A DNA stretch of 64,000 nucleotides from JAYZBC01 sp036339375 (GTDB lineage Bacteria; Pseudomonadota; Alphaproteobacteria; MPNO01; UBA2964), in assembly GCA_036339375.1 (NCBI GenBank), contig JAYZBC010000075.1, positions 1-64,000 of the forward strand. Direction: 5' to 3'. This document shows, piece by piece, positions 26,259 to 35,610 of the stretch. Every line of letters starts with the position of its first letter. Positions within the stretch are counted from its first letter, which is position 1. The notes below the pieces were generated by a model. That model had not been told where the DNA came from, did no database searches, and saw nothing but the letters and a program-made list of their open reading frames with translations. The translations under genes were made by a program, and so were the position numbers.

Positions 26259-26699
26259 TCATGAGTTTTCTTTGCATGTGCAAGTTCTTGCATAGGCCTG
26301 GATATAGTTTACCATCGCATGCAATCCGTTAGCCCGATTACCACTCAGGTGAGAACCTAATTCGATTTTTTCAAAAAAATCTGGAGGTGTGTCTAAAATT
26401 TCGTGACCTGTCCTTCCCGAATATACACGAAGAAGCAGTGCAATTAGTCCCCTCACAATTAAGGCGTCGCTATCTGCCTGGAAAGAAATTTGGCCCTCAT
26501 TAAATTTTGCATCAAACCAAACTTGTGATTGGCAACCCTTAACGCGGTTTTGTTCCGTTTGCAGGTTTTCTGGAAGCCCTTTTAATTCCCTACCCAATTC
26601 TATAATGTACTCGTAACGATCAACCCAGTTTTCAAACAGCCCAAACTCATCAATTATACTTTGTTTGGCTTCAGTGATATCGCTGAATGGAATGGCCAT
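26259..26699 (-). CDS. sufE: SufE cysteine desulfurase sulfur acceptor
   Basis: The 146-residue SufE stimulates SufS and takes persulfide sulfur for Fe-S cluster assembly. The acceptor cysteine is C56 in VKGCQSQVW, and the ALIVRGLIALLLRVYSG helix is typical. The protein ends with a CTCKENS tail. No other suf genes are near. Confidence 0.94.
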   Translation of the reverse strand: MAIPFSDITEAKQSIIDEFGLFENWVDRYEYIIELGRELKGLPENLQTEQNRVKGCQSQVWFDAKFNEGQISFQADSDALIVRGLIALLLRVYSGRTGHEILDTPPDFFEKIELGSHLSGNRANGLHAMVNYIQAYARTCTCKENS

Positions 26700-26845
26700 T
26701 TAAAAACATTTTACCTTTGTAATTTTTTCTTTGGTATACAAGGCTTGGTATTGGTTATCAACTCCCCTTTTGTTTTTTGTACCTCGCTGCGAATCGAGCG
26801 GTGTTTTATGGTAGCAAAAGAATTGTAGGAGTGTTGTTTTTATCG

Positions 26846-27988
26846 ATGTCTAATGCAGGAACGGGGACAATTCCGGGGCGTGGCGAGTTGAAGGGGGATA
26901 AAAGTCGCATAGAATTTTTAAAGGGCTGTGCAGCCCTTTTTCGTTTATTACCCCCTAACTTAGCACATAAAGCAGCAATTAAAGTATTAAAATATGGTTT
27001 AGTACCTCAGCGAGTAGAATCAGATGACCCAAGTATTGGTATTAAATTATGGGATTTAAAATTTTCAAACCCTGTTGGTATGGCTGCAGGTTTTGATAAG
27101 GATTCAGAAGCCTTGGATGGTTTATTTGGCCTGGGTTTTGGATTTGTCGAAGTTGGAACTGTTACGCTAAAAGCCCAGCCAGGAAATCCTAAACCTAATT
27201 TATTTCGCCTTCGAATTGACGAAGCTCTGATAAATCGACTGGGATTTCCTAGCCAAGGTTTAGAAGAATTTAAGTTTAATTTAGAAAGATGCCTAAAAAA
27301 CCGGCGAGGTAATTTTGGCGTTAACATTGGTGTAAATGCCAAAACTCAAGATGGGGCAAAAGATATACAAAGCTGTATTTTAAAGTTAGCACAAATTTCG
27401 GGTTACATTACGATTAATGTTTCATGTCCAAACATGCCGGGTATTTCAAGTTTGCAATCAGGGAACAAATTAACTGAAATCATTTCGAGGGCACAGGATG
27501 CTTTGGATGCAGCATCTGGAAATCGGCGCCCACCTTTATTGGTAAAAGTTTCTCCAGATCTTAATGACGAAGCAATTTTTGAAATATCTGAAATTGGTTT
27601 AAAAACTGGGCTTGATGGATTTGTAGCTTGTAATACAACCGTGAAAAGACCATTCAATCTAAATGATGAACAAAAAGATGAAATTGGCGGCCTTAGCGGT
27701 CCTCCATTGGTGCCTAGCGCGAAACGAGTTTTAGTTGAACTTTACAAAAATACCAACGGAAAAATCCCGTTGATTAGCTGTGGCGGCATACGTGATGCTG
27801 CAGATGTTTACGACCGAATTCGAAAAGGGGCTTCACTAACGCAAATGTATACAGCCTTTATTTATAATGGGCCGGGACTTATTAATGAAATTAAGTCATC
27901 TTTAACAAAGCTATTGCATGCAGATGGTTTTTTAAAACTTTCTGATGCGATTGGTGTTGATCATCAGCAAAAAAAATCATTGTTTTAG
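26846..27988 (+). CDS. pyrD: dihydroorotate dehydrogenase (quinone), class 2
   Basis: The FMN enzyme oxidises dihydroorotate to orotate with quinone at the inner membrane. The N-terminal amphipathic helices (LFRLLPPNLAHKAAIKVLKYG) are the class 2 membrane-association region. GMAAGFDKDSEALDG, NIGVNAKT, INVSCPNMPG, VKVSPDLND and ISCGGIRDAADVYDRI follow. The start is uncertain: the ATG at 26846 is chosen, while a frame open from TTG at 26777 would add 23 residues. The product is about 380 residues, slightly long because of its N-terminal extension. Confidence 0.93.
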   Translation: MSNAGTGTIPGRGELKGDKSRIEFLKGCAALFRLLPPNLAHKAAIKVLKYGLVPQRVESDDPSIGIKLWDLKFSNPVGMAAGFDKDSEALDGLFGLGFGFVEVGTVTLKAQPGNPKPNLFRLRIDEALINRLGFPSQGLEEFKFNLERCLKNRRGNFGVNIGVNAKTQDGAKDIQSCILKLAQISGYITINVSCPNMPGISSLQSGNKLTEIISRAQDALDAASGNRRPPLLVKVSPDLNDEAIFEISEIGLKTGLDGFVACNTTVKRPFNLNDEQKDEIGGLSGPPLVPSAKRVLVELYKNTNGKIPLISCGGIRDAADVYDRIRKGASLTQMYTAFIYNGPGLINEIKSSLTKLLHADGFLKLSDAIGVDHQQKKSLF

Positions 27989-28188
27989 TTAGTTTTATTC
28001 CTTTTAAAATCTTTTGCTTGTGAAATCGGAGATGGATGATGTTGGGTAAATTAAATATTCCGATTGTAAATCAAATTTATTGACTAGCTTGTTTCGTTTC
28101 GACACACTTTTGTGATTGAATTTTTAGAGATATTTTTTATTTAATGTGTCTACAGAATTAAAAATTAAGTGTCATTATAATCATAAAA

Positions 28189-29073
28189 ATGAAAAATCGA
28201 GTAACCCTTGCTTCCGGAGTTTCGGAATTTGTTTCCAAATACGAGGCATTTATCATAGATTTATGGGGTGTTATACACGATGGGGTATCCCTTTATTCTG
28301 GCGTCATCGATTGTTTGCAAAAAATTTCTGATACTGGAAAACCCTACTTAATGTTGACGAATGCTCCAAGGAGGGCTGTGGCTGTCGCTAAATCAATGGA
28401 ACTTATGGGCATGCCTAAAACGTTAAAGCATCCCATAATTTCATCAGGTGAAGCGACAAGGTTGGGATTGGAAGAGAGAAGGGATCCCTGGTTCGAAGGT
28501 GTAGGAAAGGCATTTTTGCATATTGGGCCCGAACGGGATGATGGGTTGTTCGAAAATATAGACATGTATAGGGTCCCCAGTGTGGAGCAGGCAGACTTGA
28601 TTGTTAACACTGGACCATGGGGAGATAATGAAACTGTTACCGATTACGAAAATATATTGCAGCAGGGTGCGGTTAAAGGCATAAAAATGGTTTGTGCTAA
28701 TCCCGACTTAGAAGTCATTCGGGGCGGTAGTCGAATTATTTGTGCGGGTGCCCTGGCTAAAAGGTATGAGCAAATGGGTGGAGATGTACTCTATTATGGT
28801 AAACCACACAAACCGATTTATGATATTTGTTTGTATCAGCTTGGTAGTCCCAATTTGGAAAAAGTTTTAGCTATCGGAGATTCACTGGCTACTGACATTT
28901 CTGGAGCGGTCGGTGTTGGCATAGATTCCATATTGGTGGTAGGTGGAATACATGGCGAAGAATTCATGGAACAAAATGCAAAAGGTAAGGATGCTATAGA
29001 AAGACGTATAACGTCAGTTTGTGCTCGAGCCGGGAAGTTTCCCATCGCGGCAATAAATTCATTCAATTGGTAA
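28189..29073 (+). CDS. HAD-superfamily class IIA hydrolase (TIGR01459-like)
   Basis: The 294-residue phosphatase has motif I in FIIDLWGVIHDG with the nucleophile Asp, motif II in LTNAPR, the class IIA cap, the motif III lysine in YYGKPHKPIYD, and motif IV in AIGDSLATDISGA. Members of this alphaproteobacterial subgroup are related to NagD/PGP phosphatases; the natural substrate is unknown. It is monocistronic, with about 200 bases of AT-rich leader. Confidence 0.9.
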   Translation: MKNRVTLASGVSEFVSKYEAFIIDLWGVIHDGVSLYSGVIDCLQKISDTGKPYLMLTNAPRRAVAVAKSMELMGMPKTLKHPIISSGEATRLGLEERRDPWFEGVGKAFLHIGPERDDGLFENIDMYRVPSVEQADLIVNTGPWGDNETVTDYENILQQGAVKGIKMVCANPDLEVIRGGSRIICAGALAKRYEQMGGDVLYYGKPHKPIYDICLYQLGSPNLEKVLAIGDSLATDISGAVGVGIDSILVVGGIHGEEFMEQNAKGKDAIERRITSVCARAGKFPIAAINSFNW

Positions 29074-29360
29074 CTTTTTTAAAAATCAAAAATGCAGAAG
29101 CTATCTAAATTCACTGTTGTTTTAAAAATTAGAAATCTTTCGTCTAAGTTTTTGGCCCTATTCATGCCAAACCAAACATCCCTGCTGTTGAAATAAAATT
29201 TCACCTATTACTTATTTAGGATAAAGCCCAATTAAAAATTACTTTTTATTTTATTTCTTTTTGCAGATAGGTACATAGTTTCGTTGGCTTTTGTTGTTAG
29301 AATTGAAAGCCTGCATTTTTAGAATAATGCCTTTGAAGGTTTGGTGATCGGATAAACAGC
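29074..29360. other. 287-base AT-rich intergenic region
   Basis: No gene, strong hairpin or recognisable RNA was seen between the HAD and MFS genes. Confidence 0.5.
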
Positions 29361-30524
29361 TTGCCGGCTTTGTTACTGACAATTTTTATTGATACTGTGG
29401 GCTTTGGTATTGTCTTACCATTGTTACCTTATTTTGCGGAACAATTTAGTGCCACTCCTCTCCAAGTAACGTTGCTTGCAACCATTTACTCATTTTCTCA
29501 GTTTCTTTTTGCGCCAATCTGGGGCCGAATGAGCGATAAACTTGGACGTCGTCCAATAATTTTATGTACCCTTTGTGGCATGTTTTTAGGGTATATTCTC
29601 CTCACATTTGCGAACTCACTCCTTTCCTTGTTCCTAGCTCGAGCCTTTACAGGTTTAATGGCAGCGAATGCTGGAGTGGTACAAGCGTTTATTGCAGATA
29701 TAACCACAAATTTTGACCGGGCGGGTGCAATGGCCAAAGTAGGGGCTGCCCATGGTTTAGGTTTTATTTTTGGGCCCGTAATTGGTGGTATTTTTGCTGG
29801 ACCGGATCCCCTTAATCCAAATTTACACCTACCATTTTTGATTGCGGCTGTTTTATCAGTGTTAGCTTTTGGCATAGCTATTTTTAAAGTCAAGGAAACG
29901 AGAGGGAATGAAATTCGGGCAAGAGCCTCAAAAAACCAACGCTCATTTCTAAGAGTTTTTAATGAAGCAATCAAAGTGCCACAATTGATTTGGTTACTTA
30001 TTGTGATCACCTTGACACCTTTTGTGTTTTCCGGAATCGAGACCACTTTTGTTATGTGGTCAGAACGCGCGTTTGGGTGGGGGCCTCAACAAAATGGCGA
30101 AATTTACGCTTTTATGGGGCTTACAGCAGCCGCTACCCAATGGTTTTTGGTAGGGCGTTTAACACGAAAGTTTGGTGAACATAAATTAATCTTTTTAGGA
30201 GCGATTTTGATTTGCACTGGTTCTGCAATGATTCCATTTACGCTGGGTACGATTAGTTTGTGCATCGCTTTTGGTTTTATAGTTTTTGGGGTTAGCATTA
30301 ATAACCCTTCTCTTTCTAGTCTAGTTTCCAAGTTTGCGGATGTAGATGAACGTGGGAGTTTATTGGGCATTGCTCATTCTTGTTCAGCTATGGCCCGAAT
30401 CACAGGGCCAGCATGGGCTGGGTTTGCTTTCGGCCTTTTTGGTCGTGATTGGCCCTTTTTCTCCGGGGCACTGGTTATGGTACTAATGTTTTTTTTGGCA
30501 TTTCTCATAAAACCAAAAAAATAG
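29361..30524 (+). CDS. MFS transporter, TetA-like drug/proton antiporter family
   Basis: This 387-residue protein has twelve predicted membrane segments. Conserved MFS signatures are the D-x3-G-x-G-x2-LPLLPYFA start, loop 2-3 motif GRMSDKLGRRP, and motif C-like GPVIGGIFAG. The frame allows only a TTG start at 29361, because a stop lies nine codons upstream; no strong ribosome-binding site is visible. Relatives export tetracycline or other small molecules, but the substrate here cannot be assigned. Confidence 0.88.
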   Translation: MPALLLTIFIDTVGFGIVLPLLPYFAEQFSATPLQVTLLATIYSFSQFLFAPIWGRMSDKLGRRPIILCTLCGMFLGYILLTFANSLLSLFLARAFTGLMAANAGVVQAFIADITTNFDRAGAMAKVGAAHGLGFIFGPVIGGIFAGPDPLNPNLHLPFLIAAVLSVLAFGIAIFKVKETRGNEIRARASKNQRSFLRVFNEAIKVPQLIWLLIVITLTPFVFSGIETTFVMWSERAFGWGPQQNGEIYAFMGLTAAATQWFLVGRLTRKFGEHKLIFLGAILICTGSAMIPFTLGTISLCIAFGFIVFGVSINNPSLSSLVSKFADVDERGSLLGIAHSCSAMARITGPAWAGFAFGLFGRDWPFFSGALVMVLMFFLAFLIKPKK

Positions 30525-30645
30525 TGATCTTTTCGTTATCTAATGGTTAAATGAACAATTTTCCTTGACGTTCTGATGATAGGTAATTATGAAAATGCGG
30601 GGTTTTATGAGTATTTATAATATTTTCTAGGTTTGGAATTTTAAT

Positions 30646-30933
30646 ATGTCACGACGCTGTAGTATCACAGGTAAAGGTGTTTTGGCGGGCAATAATGTCA
30701 GTCATGCACATAATAAAACGCGCCGGCGGTTCTTGCCGAACGTGCAACATACCTCAATGCATTCTGAGGCACTTGGTCAGTCCGTTAGACTTAAACTATC
30801 TACTCGTGCAATTAGAACGATTGAAAAGAACGGGGGTCTTGACGCCTATTTACAATCTACCCCCAACAAAAAATTAACAGAGGAAGGCCAGCTGCTGAAA
30901 CGCCGCATTCAAAAGGCTATTTTAACTTCTTAA
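30646..30933 (+). CDS. rpmB: 50S ribosomal protein L28
   Basis: The 95-residue L28 starts MSRRCSITGKGVLAGNNVSHAHNKT with the usual RRFLPN segment, and ends with a basic helix. The length suits alphaproteobacterial L28, which carries a C-terminal extension. It converges with the J-domain gene. Confidence 0.97.
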   Translation: MSRRCSITGKGVLAGNNVSHAHNKTRRRFLPNVQHTSMHSEALGQSVRLKLSTRAIRTIEKNGGLDAYLQSTPNKKLTEEGQLLKRRIQKAILTS

Positions 30934-30985
30934 TCAAAATTTAACTACAGGTTAGGGTTGGTTTTACCCAAACTGAAATTTTTTG

Positions 30986-31582
30986 TTAAAAAGTCTCGTT
31001 AGCTATAAGGGCGGAATATGCTCTATTGATCAGCTTTAACTTTTCTTCAGCCTTTTTGTCTCCCCCATTGGTATCTGGGTGATAACGTTTTACAAGAATT
31101 TTGTATTGATTTTTGATAATACTTTTAGTTACGGGTGGATTTAAATTCAGTACGGCAAGGGCTTCCATATTTAAAGATCCGGGGTGTGGGTAATGGCCTT
31201 TGTTCGAGAATTTAGAACGATTGTTTAATTTATCCCAGTTATTTTCACTAAATTTTTGAAAACTTTGTGAAATCGTATCACTAACGGTGTTAAATTTTTT
31301 TAAACCTTGACTGCCTAAAGGCCAAGTTGGGCGTTCCCAAGTTGTATCGGCGCGAATTTGTTTTTCTATTTCTGGACTTGACATACCCGCGTAGAAATTC
31401 CAATGGGAATTATAGTGACGAACATGATCTTTGCAGAACCAATAATAGTTTTTGAGATCATCTCTCGACTTTGGTGCACGGAATTTTCCAGATTTGTTGC
31501 ATTCCAGCGCATCACAGATGCGATTAGCCGTATCCGCACCTTGGATACCTAATATTTCCAAAACTTTATTATTTTTTTTCAC
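30986..31582 (-). CDS. J-domain protein with N-terminal Cys-rich domain
   Basis: The 198-residue protein starts at GTG. The N-terminal half belongs to a conserved alphaproteobacterial type: Cys residues around CDALECNKSGKFRAPKSR, then YYWFCKDHVRHYN and DTTWERPTWPLG. The C terminus is a J domain with the HPD motif in VKRYHPDTNGGD, which would stimulate an Hsp70 ATPase. It is last in the leftward aroK-aroB-CorC-DUF2889 run. Its client is unknown. Confidence 0.92.
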   Translation of the reverse strand: MKKNNKVLEILGIQGADTANRICDALECNKSGKFRAPKSRDDLKNYYWFCKDHVRHYNSHWNFYAGMSSPEIEKQIRADTTWERPTWPLGSQGLKKFNTVSDTISQSFQKFSENNWDKLNNRSKFSNKGHYPHPGSLNMEALAVLNLNPPVTKSIIKNQYKILVKRYHPDTNGGDKKAEEKLKLINRAYSALIANETF

Positions 31583-31637
31583 ACTTCAACTATGCTCAGT
31601 GGAGATGCAGTTTACAAGAGATTAAAAGGGTAAAAAT

Positions 31638-32201
31638 CTATGGTACATTTTCTGAATTGATGTTTTTTAGCCCTGTATATAATTGTGGCCATCGTTCTTT
31701 AACTATTTCACTGTCACTGGCCATAGCATGGCATGTATTTATCTGGTATGGCCCATTATCAGTTAAATTTGTATTAGCTTCTCTTTTTACAGTCTTAAAA
31801 CCTAATGTTCCAATTGGACGCAGCAAATCAACCAGATGGACACAACCTAAAACCCCTCCAAAAAGCCCGCGAATACGGCGGTTCCAGCCTGGCCCGATTG
31901 TTTCACCTATTAAATTTTGAAACACCTTTTCAACAACAGGACAAATTGCATATGGCGTTTCATCCATTGAGACTTCTACCGCTGTGATTTTAATTTTTGA
32001 ATTGAGGGTTAGGCGTAAGTGCATGTCATGAATTGGATGGCCTTTTTTAATTATTCCTCGAAATGTATTTTCGACTGGGTATTCTGCGGCATCTACTAAA
32101 TGACCTTCAATATCCCATTGATTGTCTAGACGTCGGAAACTTGTGACACGGATGTTACGGGTATGTATGGGTTTTCGGTTTGATGGTCGACTAAGAGGCA
32201 T
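31638..32201 (-). CDS. DUF2889 family protein
   Basis: The 187-residue protein matches DUF2889 by its order of features: an N-terminal THTRN-like IHTRNIRVTSFRR, WDIEGHLVDA, HDMHLRLTLNSKIKI, ETPYAICPVVEKVFQNLIG, and the GCVHLVDLLRPIGTLGFKT end. The family's function is unknown. It follows the CorC-like gene after 18 bases and is followed by the J-domain gene, so it probably shares their transcript. Confidence 0.9.
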   Translation of the reverse strand: MPLSRPSNRKPIHTRNIRVTSFRRLDNQWDIEGHLVDAAEYPVENTFRGIIKKGHPIHDMHLRLTLNSKIKITAVEVSMDETPYAICPVVEKVFQNLIGETIGPGWNRRIRGLFGGVLGCVHLVDLLRPIGTLGFKTVKREANTNLTDNGPYQINTCHAMASDSEIVKERWPQLYTGLKNINSENVP

Positions 32202-32219
32202 TTGTTGGCTCTTTTTGTT

Positions 32220-33509
32220 TTAATGTAATTCTGCTTCATCTACTAAGGGTGGGGGGGTGACCTTAATTAACTCCAACCGATTATTAAGTCGGCTTATCAC
32301 CTCAAACCTAAAACCTTTGAAAGAAAAGATTTGGCCCTTTTCCGGAATAATACGACAAATTTGGATAACAAAACCAGCAATTGTTGCAGCTTCATCGTCG
32401 GGAAGCTGCCACTCAAATCGACGGTTTAAATCTCTAATTGTAACGCGGCCATTGACTAGGTATGTGCCGTTGTTTTGTGATCTGACGCCGACCGGAACCA
32501 TGTCGTGTTCATCCACAATTTCTCCAACAATTTCTTCTAATATATCTTCGAGAGTTACTACCCCCATTAAAGACCCATATTCATCAACCACTAATGCGAA
32601 ATGCTCATGTCGCTGACGGAAGGCTTGCAATTGGGCTATTAAAGAAGTTGATTCGGGTATGAACCATGGTGTTGTTGCAACTGTATCAATATTTATTGAA
32701 CTTAAATCTTGTCGGTTTGCGTGCACTTGTCTGAGTAACGCCTTTGCGTGGGCTACGCCAATTATATTGTCTGGATTTCCTCTCCAAAGCGGAATCCTTG
32801 TATACGGGCTCTTGACTGCCAGGTTTACAATTTCACTGGTAGGTAAATCAGCGTCAATCATTAATATATCTTGTCGATGATGCATAACTTCTCCAACATC
32901 GACTTCAGCTAAATCTAAAATTGATCTCAGCATCACACGTTCTTGCTGGATTGTAGGTTCTTTTCCTTGGTGCAATTCAATTGCCCCTCGAAGCGTTTCT
33001 TGTGCAGATAAAATTAGGTCATTGTCGCCTAATTTGATCCTTAAAGTTTGCAACGTAAAACGAATTAAAATATTAATGGTCTGTGTGATAGGCGATAAAA
33101 TTGCAACCACCCAACGGAAAATTGGTGCGACTGTTAAAGCAACCCGGTCTGGGTTGTAAAATGCGTACGTTTTGGGCATAACCTCGCCGAAAATCAAAAC
33201 CAAAATAGTCATTGCTATAGTGGCGTATATGACTCCTGTTTCACCAAAGGCCCCAATTAAAAGGCTTGTTGCTAAAGCTGACGCTAAAATATTAACTAAG
33301 TTGTTGCCTAATAAAATTGCTCCCAGCATCTTTTCACGTTGTGACATTAAATGCGCAAATACAGCGGCCCGTTTATTTCCCTTTTTTTTGAGCAAATGCA
33401 TGCGTGGTTCTGAAGCAGCAGTGAGTGCAGTTTCAGACCCCGAAAAAATAGCGGAAAGCAACAATAGGATAGAAATACCGCCAATGGTTGCTAAAGTATC
33501 AGTTTCCAT
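32220..33509 (-). CDS. CNNM/CorC-type transporter (DUF21, CBS pair, CorC_HlyC)
   Basis: The 429-residue protein has an N-terminal DUF21 membrane domain with SAIFSGSETALTAA and the MPKTYAFYNPDRVAL segment. Two CBS domains follow (PTSEIVNLAVKSPYTRIPLW; HFALVVDEYGSLMGVVTLEDILEEIVGEI), then a C-terminal CorC_HlyC domain with the VNGRVTIRDLNRR phrase. Relatives move or control Mg2+/Co2+. AAAGGAT precedes the ATG. It lies just downstream of aroB, an arrangement common in Rhodospirillales. Confidence 0.94.
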   Translation of the reverse strand: METDTLATIGGISILLLLSAIFSGSETALTAASEPRMHLLKKKGNKRAAVFAHLMSQREKMLGAILLGNNLVNILASALATSLLIGAFGETGVIYATIAMTILVLIFGEVMPKTYAFYNPDRVALTVAPIFRWVVAILSPITQTINILIRFTLQTLRIKLGDNDLILSAQETLRGAIELHQGKEPTIQQERVMLRSILDLAEVDVGEVMHHRQDILMIDADLPTSEIVNLAVKSPYTRIPLWRGNPDNIIGVAHAKALLRQVHANRQDLSSINIDTVATTPWFIPESTSLIAQLQAFRQRHEHFALVVDEYGSLMGVVTLEDILEEIVGEIVDEHDMVPVGVRSQNNGTYLVNGRVTIRDLNRRFEWQLPDDEAATIAGFVIQICRIIPEKGQIFSFKGFRFEVISRLNNRLELIKVTPPPLVDEAELH

Positions 33510-33570
33510 GTGGTGAATCCTTTTAACAACAAATCGATGGAGGACTGTTTTTTTCTAAAAATGTTATAAT

Positions 33571-34686
33571 TCATTTTGTTGCAGCCTCTTTTAAAAAAGA
33601 CTTTAGCTCAGAAATAGGGACATTTTTCTCTACAAATACTTCCCCAATTTTCCGAGCGAGAACTAACATTAATTGTTTGTTTTTGACTTTTTTGTCACGA
33701 AACATTCTTTCAAGCAAAGAAATACTACAAACTTGGTGATCAGCAATAGTTTTAATATCAGTGGGTAGCCCAATTGAACTCAAATGTGAACGCACTCGTT
33801 CTACCTCTGAGGATAGGCATAGACCCATTCGTGCCGAAAAATCGTAGGCCATCACCATCCCTATTGCCACCGCTTCTCCGTGTAGAAGTTGGGAACCAAA
33901 GTTTAGCTCACCTTCCAGGGCGTGTGCAAAAGTGTGACCAAGGTTTAAAAGAGCTCTTTTACCCTTTTCATGCTCGTCCTCTGCGACTATTGCAGCTTTA
34001 ATTTGGCAGCTTTTTACAATGGCGTCTCTTTGAAGTTTTTCATCGCCCTTAATTATGGAAGGACCATTAAGTTCTAACCATTCAAAAAATTCGGCATTTC
34101 CCAATAAACCATATTTCACTATTTCCGCGTAACCTGCCAACAATTCGCGCTTTGGTAGCGTTTTTAAAACAAACGTATCTGAAAGGACTAGCTTTGGTTG
34201 ATAAAAACTACCTACTAAATTCTTCCCATGTGCTATATTTATACCAGTTTTTCCACCTACCGAACTATCAACCTGTGCCAAAAGAGTGGTCGGAATTTGG
34301 ATAAAATTTATGCCTCGCAAAATTACGCTAGCGGCAAAACCTGTTATGTCGCCCACAACACCGCCTCCTAACGCAAGGAGTGTTGTTTCACGTTCAATAC
34401 CAATGCTAATAACTGATTGAACTAATTCCTTTAGAACATCGAAGTTTTTGGTGGTTTCACCAGACTCTAATTGTATCACCTTAAAACTAATTTTTTCATT
34501 GGCAAGTGAATTTGAGAGACTTTCGAGGTGTAACTTTCCCACGTTATTATCAGTTATTACAATCACCGGCTGATGTGAAATCATGGGAACAATAAATTCA
34601 GCTGCTTTATAAATTAAACTTGGGCCGACAATTATTTTATAGCTCCGTGCACCCAAGCTAATGGTGACGGTTTCAAAATTTTCCAT
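33571..34686 (-). CDS. aroB: 3-dehydroquinate synthase
   Basis: The 371-residue NAD- and zinc-dependent enzyme converts DAHP to 3-dehydroquinate in the shikimate pathway. Hallmarks are LALGGGVVGDITGFAAS, the QIPTTLLAQVDSSVGGKTGIN segment and RALLNLGHTFAHALE with zinc-ligand His. Its ATG shares one base with the aroK stop (TAATG), a coupled pair. Confidence 0.97.
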   Translation of the reverse strand: MENFETVTISLGARSYKIIVGPSLIYKAAEFIVPMISHQPVIVITDNNVGKLHLESLSNSLANEKISFKVIQLESGETTKNFDVLKELVQSVISIGIERETTLLALGGGVVGDITGFAASVILRGINFIQIPTTLLAQVDSSVGGKTGINIAHGKNLVGSFYQPKLVLSDTFVLKTLPKRELLAGYAEIVKYGLLGNAEFFEWLELNGPSIIKGDEKLQRDAIVKSCQIKAAIVAEDEHEKGKRALLNLGHTFAHALEGELNFGSQLLHGEAVAIGMVMAYDFSARMGLCLSSEVERVRSHLSSIGLPTDIKTIADHQVCSISLLERMFRDKKVKNKQLMLVLARKIGEVFVEKNVPISELKSFLKEAATK

Positions 34687-35249
34687 TAATCTGCTCCGGG
34701 AGAATTATGTTTGGATTTAAATGTAAAATTTTTTAGTCCTCTGATTGCATCCTCCACTGTAATGTCCGGTGATGTCCGCCCACTATTAATAATAATGTCA
34801 GCTTGTGCATAAAATGGATGGCGCTCTTTAATAAGTTTTCTAAGTGTTTCACGCTGGTTAACATTATTTAATAATGGTCGATGACTTCTGCGGGCGACAC
34901 GTTGCAATAAAATTTCTAAGTCGGCTTTTAACCATAAGGAAATAGCCAATTTCGAAATTTGAAGTCTAGTTTCTTCGTCCATAAAGGCTCCTCCCCCTGT
35001 AGCTAAAATATGGGCAGGGCCAACCAATAAACGGGAAATCACGCGTTTTTCCCCCTCCCGAAAAGAGGCTTCTCCGTAACGAGTAAAAATTTCGGAAATT
35101 GAACAACCAGCCGCTTCTTCAATTTCGTTATCAGCGTCAACAAAATCAATATTCAAACGTGTTGCTAATTTTTGCCCTACAATTGTTTTGCCAGCACCCA
35201 TCAAACCAACAAGGACAATTGTTTTAGAAATTTTTAAATGCTCTTTCAC
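34686..35249 (-). CDS. aroK: shikimate kinase
   Basis: The 187-residue kinase phosphorylates shikimate at O3. The P-loop is G15-LMGAGKT-22; shikimate contacts lie in DADNEIE and SFREGEKRVISRLL, with the GGGAF motif later and an RPLL lid region. It starts at GTG. It heads the leftward aro operon and shares a 217-base upstream region, containing an 18-bp palindrome, with the rightward 47-residue gene. Confidence 0.96.
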   Translation of the reverse strand: MKEHLKISKTIVLVGLMGAGKTIVGQKLATRLNIDFVDADNEIEEAAGCSISEIFTRYGEASFREGEKRVISRLLVGPAHILATGGGAFMDEETRLQISKLAISLWLKADLEILLQRVARRSHRPLLNNVNQRETLRKLIKERHPFYAQADIIINSGRTSPDITVEDAIRGLKNFTFKSKHNSPGAD

Positions 35250-35304
35250 CCTAATTCGACCTTAGAAAAATCTATAAATTGGTATTTTTGTTTAATTAAA
35301 TAGA

Positions 35305-35322
35305 ATGTCAAAATTTTGACAT
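35305..35322. promoter_or_regulatory. 18-bp perfect palindrome in the aroK divergent region
   Basis: ATGTCAAAATTTTGACAT reads the same on both strands. It contains a TTGACA-like -35 box facing each way. It could be an operator or a bidirectional promoter core for aroK and the divergent small gene; this is inference. Confidence 0.45.
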
Positions 35323-35466
35323 AGTTAGTTATAATATGTTTTCCGTTGTGGAAATATATGCTTGTTTGTGGTTTATGTCCCGAGGAATTGTGTGCAATTT
35401 TGTCTTTAGAGTTGTAAACAAAACCCGCCAATTTTAATGTTTTCAATTTAATTGACTAAAAAGAAT

Positions 35467-35610
35467 ATGAAATTTCGAACGTTAATTATAAGTATAGCAG
35501 TTTTGTCCAGTCTGGTTGTTGGCCTTTGTGTAATTGTTGCTTTGTGGAATATTCCTTTACCTTCCGTTACTGTTGATAAGATTATTTCTAATGAACGTTT
35601 CTTTAAATAG
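35467..35610 (+). CDS. 47-residue single-pass membrane protein
   Basis: The short reading frame starts with ATG AAA TTT. It has a Lys/Arg N terminus, one hydrophobic segment (residues 6-28) and a polar tail with the pattern WNIPLPS...VDKIISNERFF. My recollection is that alphaproteobacterial genomes carry similar tiny proteins with a W-D-I-P-x-P...V-E-K-x-I-P-x-D-R-F tail at this place after aroK; that should be checked. Its end overlaps the start of the next gene by 20 bases, which suggests coupling. The function is unknown. Confidence 0.6.
   Translation: MKFRTLIISIAVLSSLVVGLCVIVALWNIPLPSVTVDKIISNERFFK

Noticed and set aside
35246..35446. 66-codon minus-strand frame upstream of aroK
   Set aside because: It spans the intergenic palindrome and shows no protein-like pattern.
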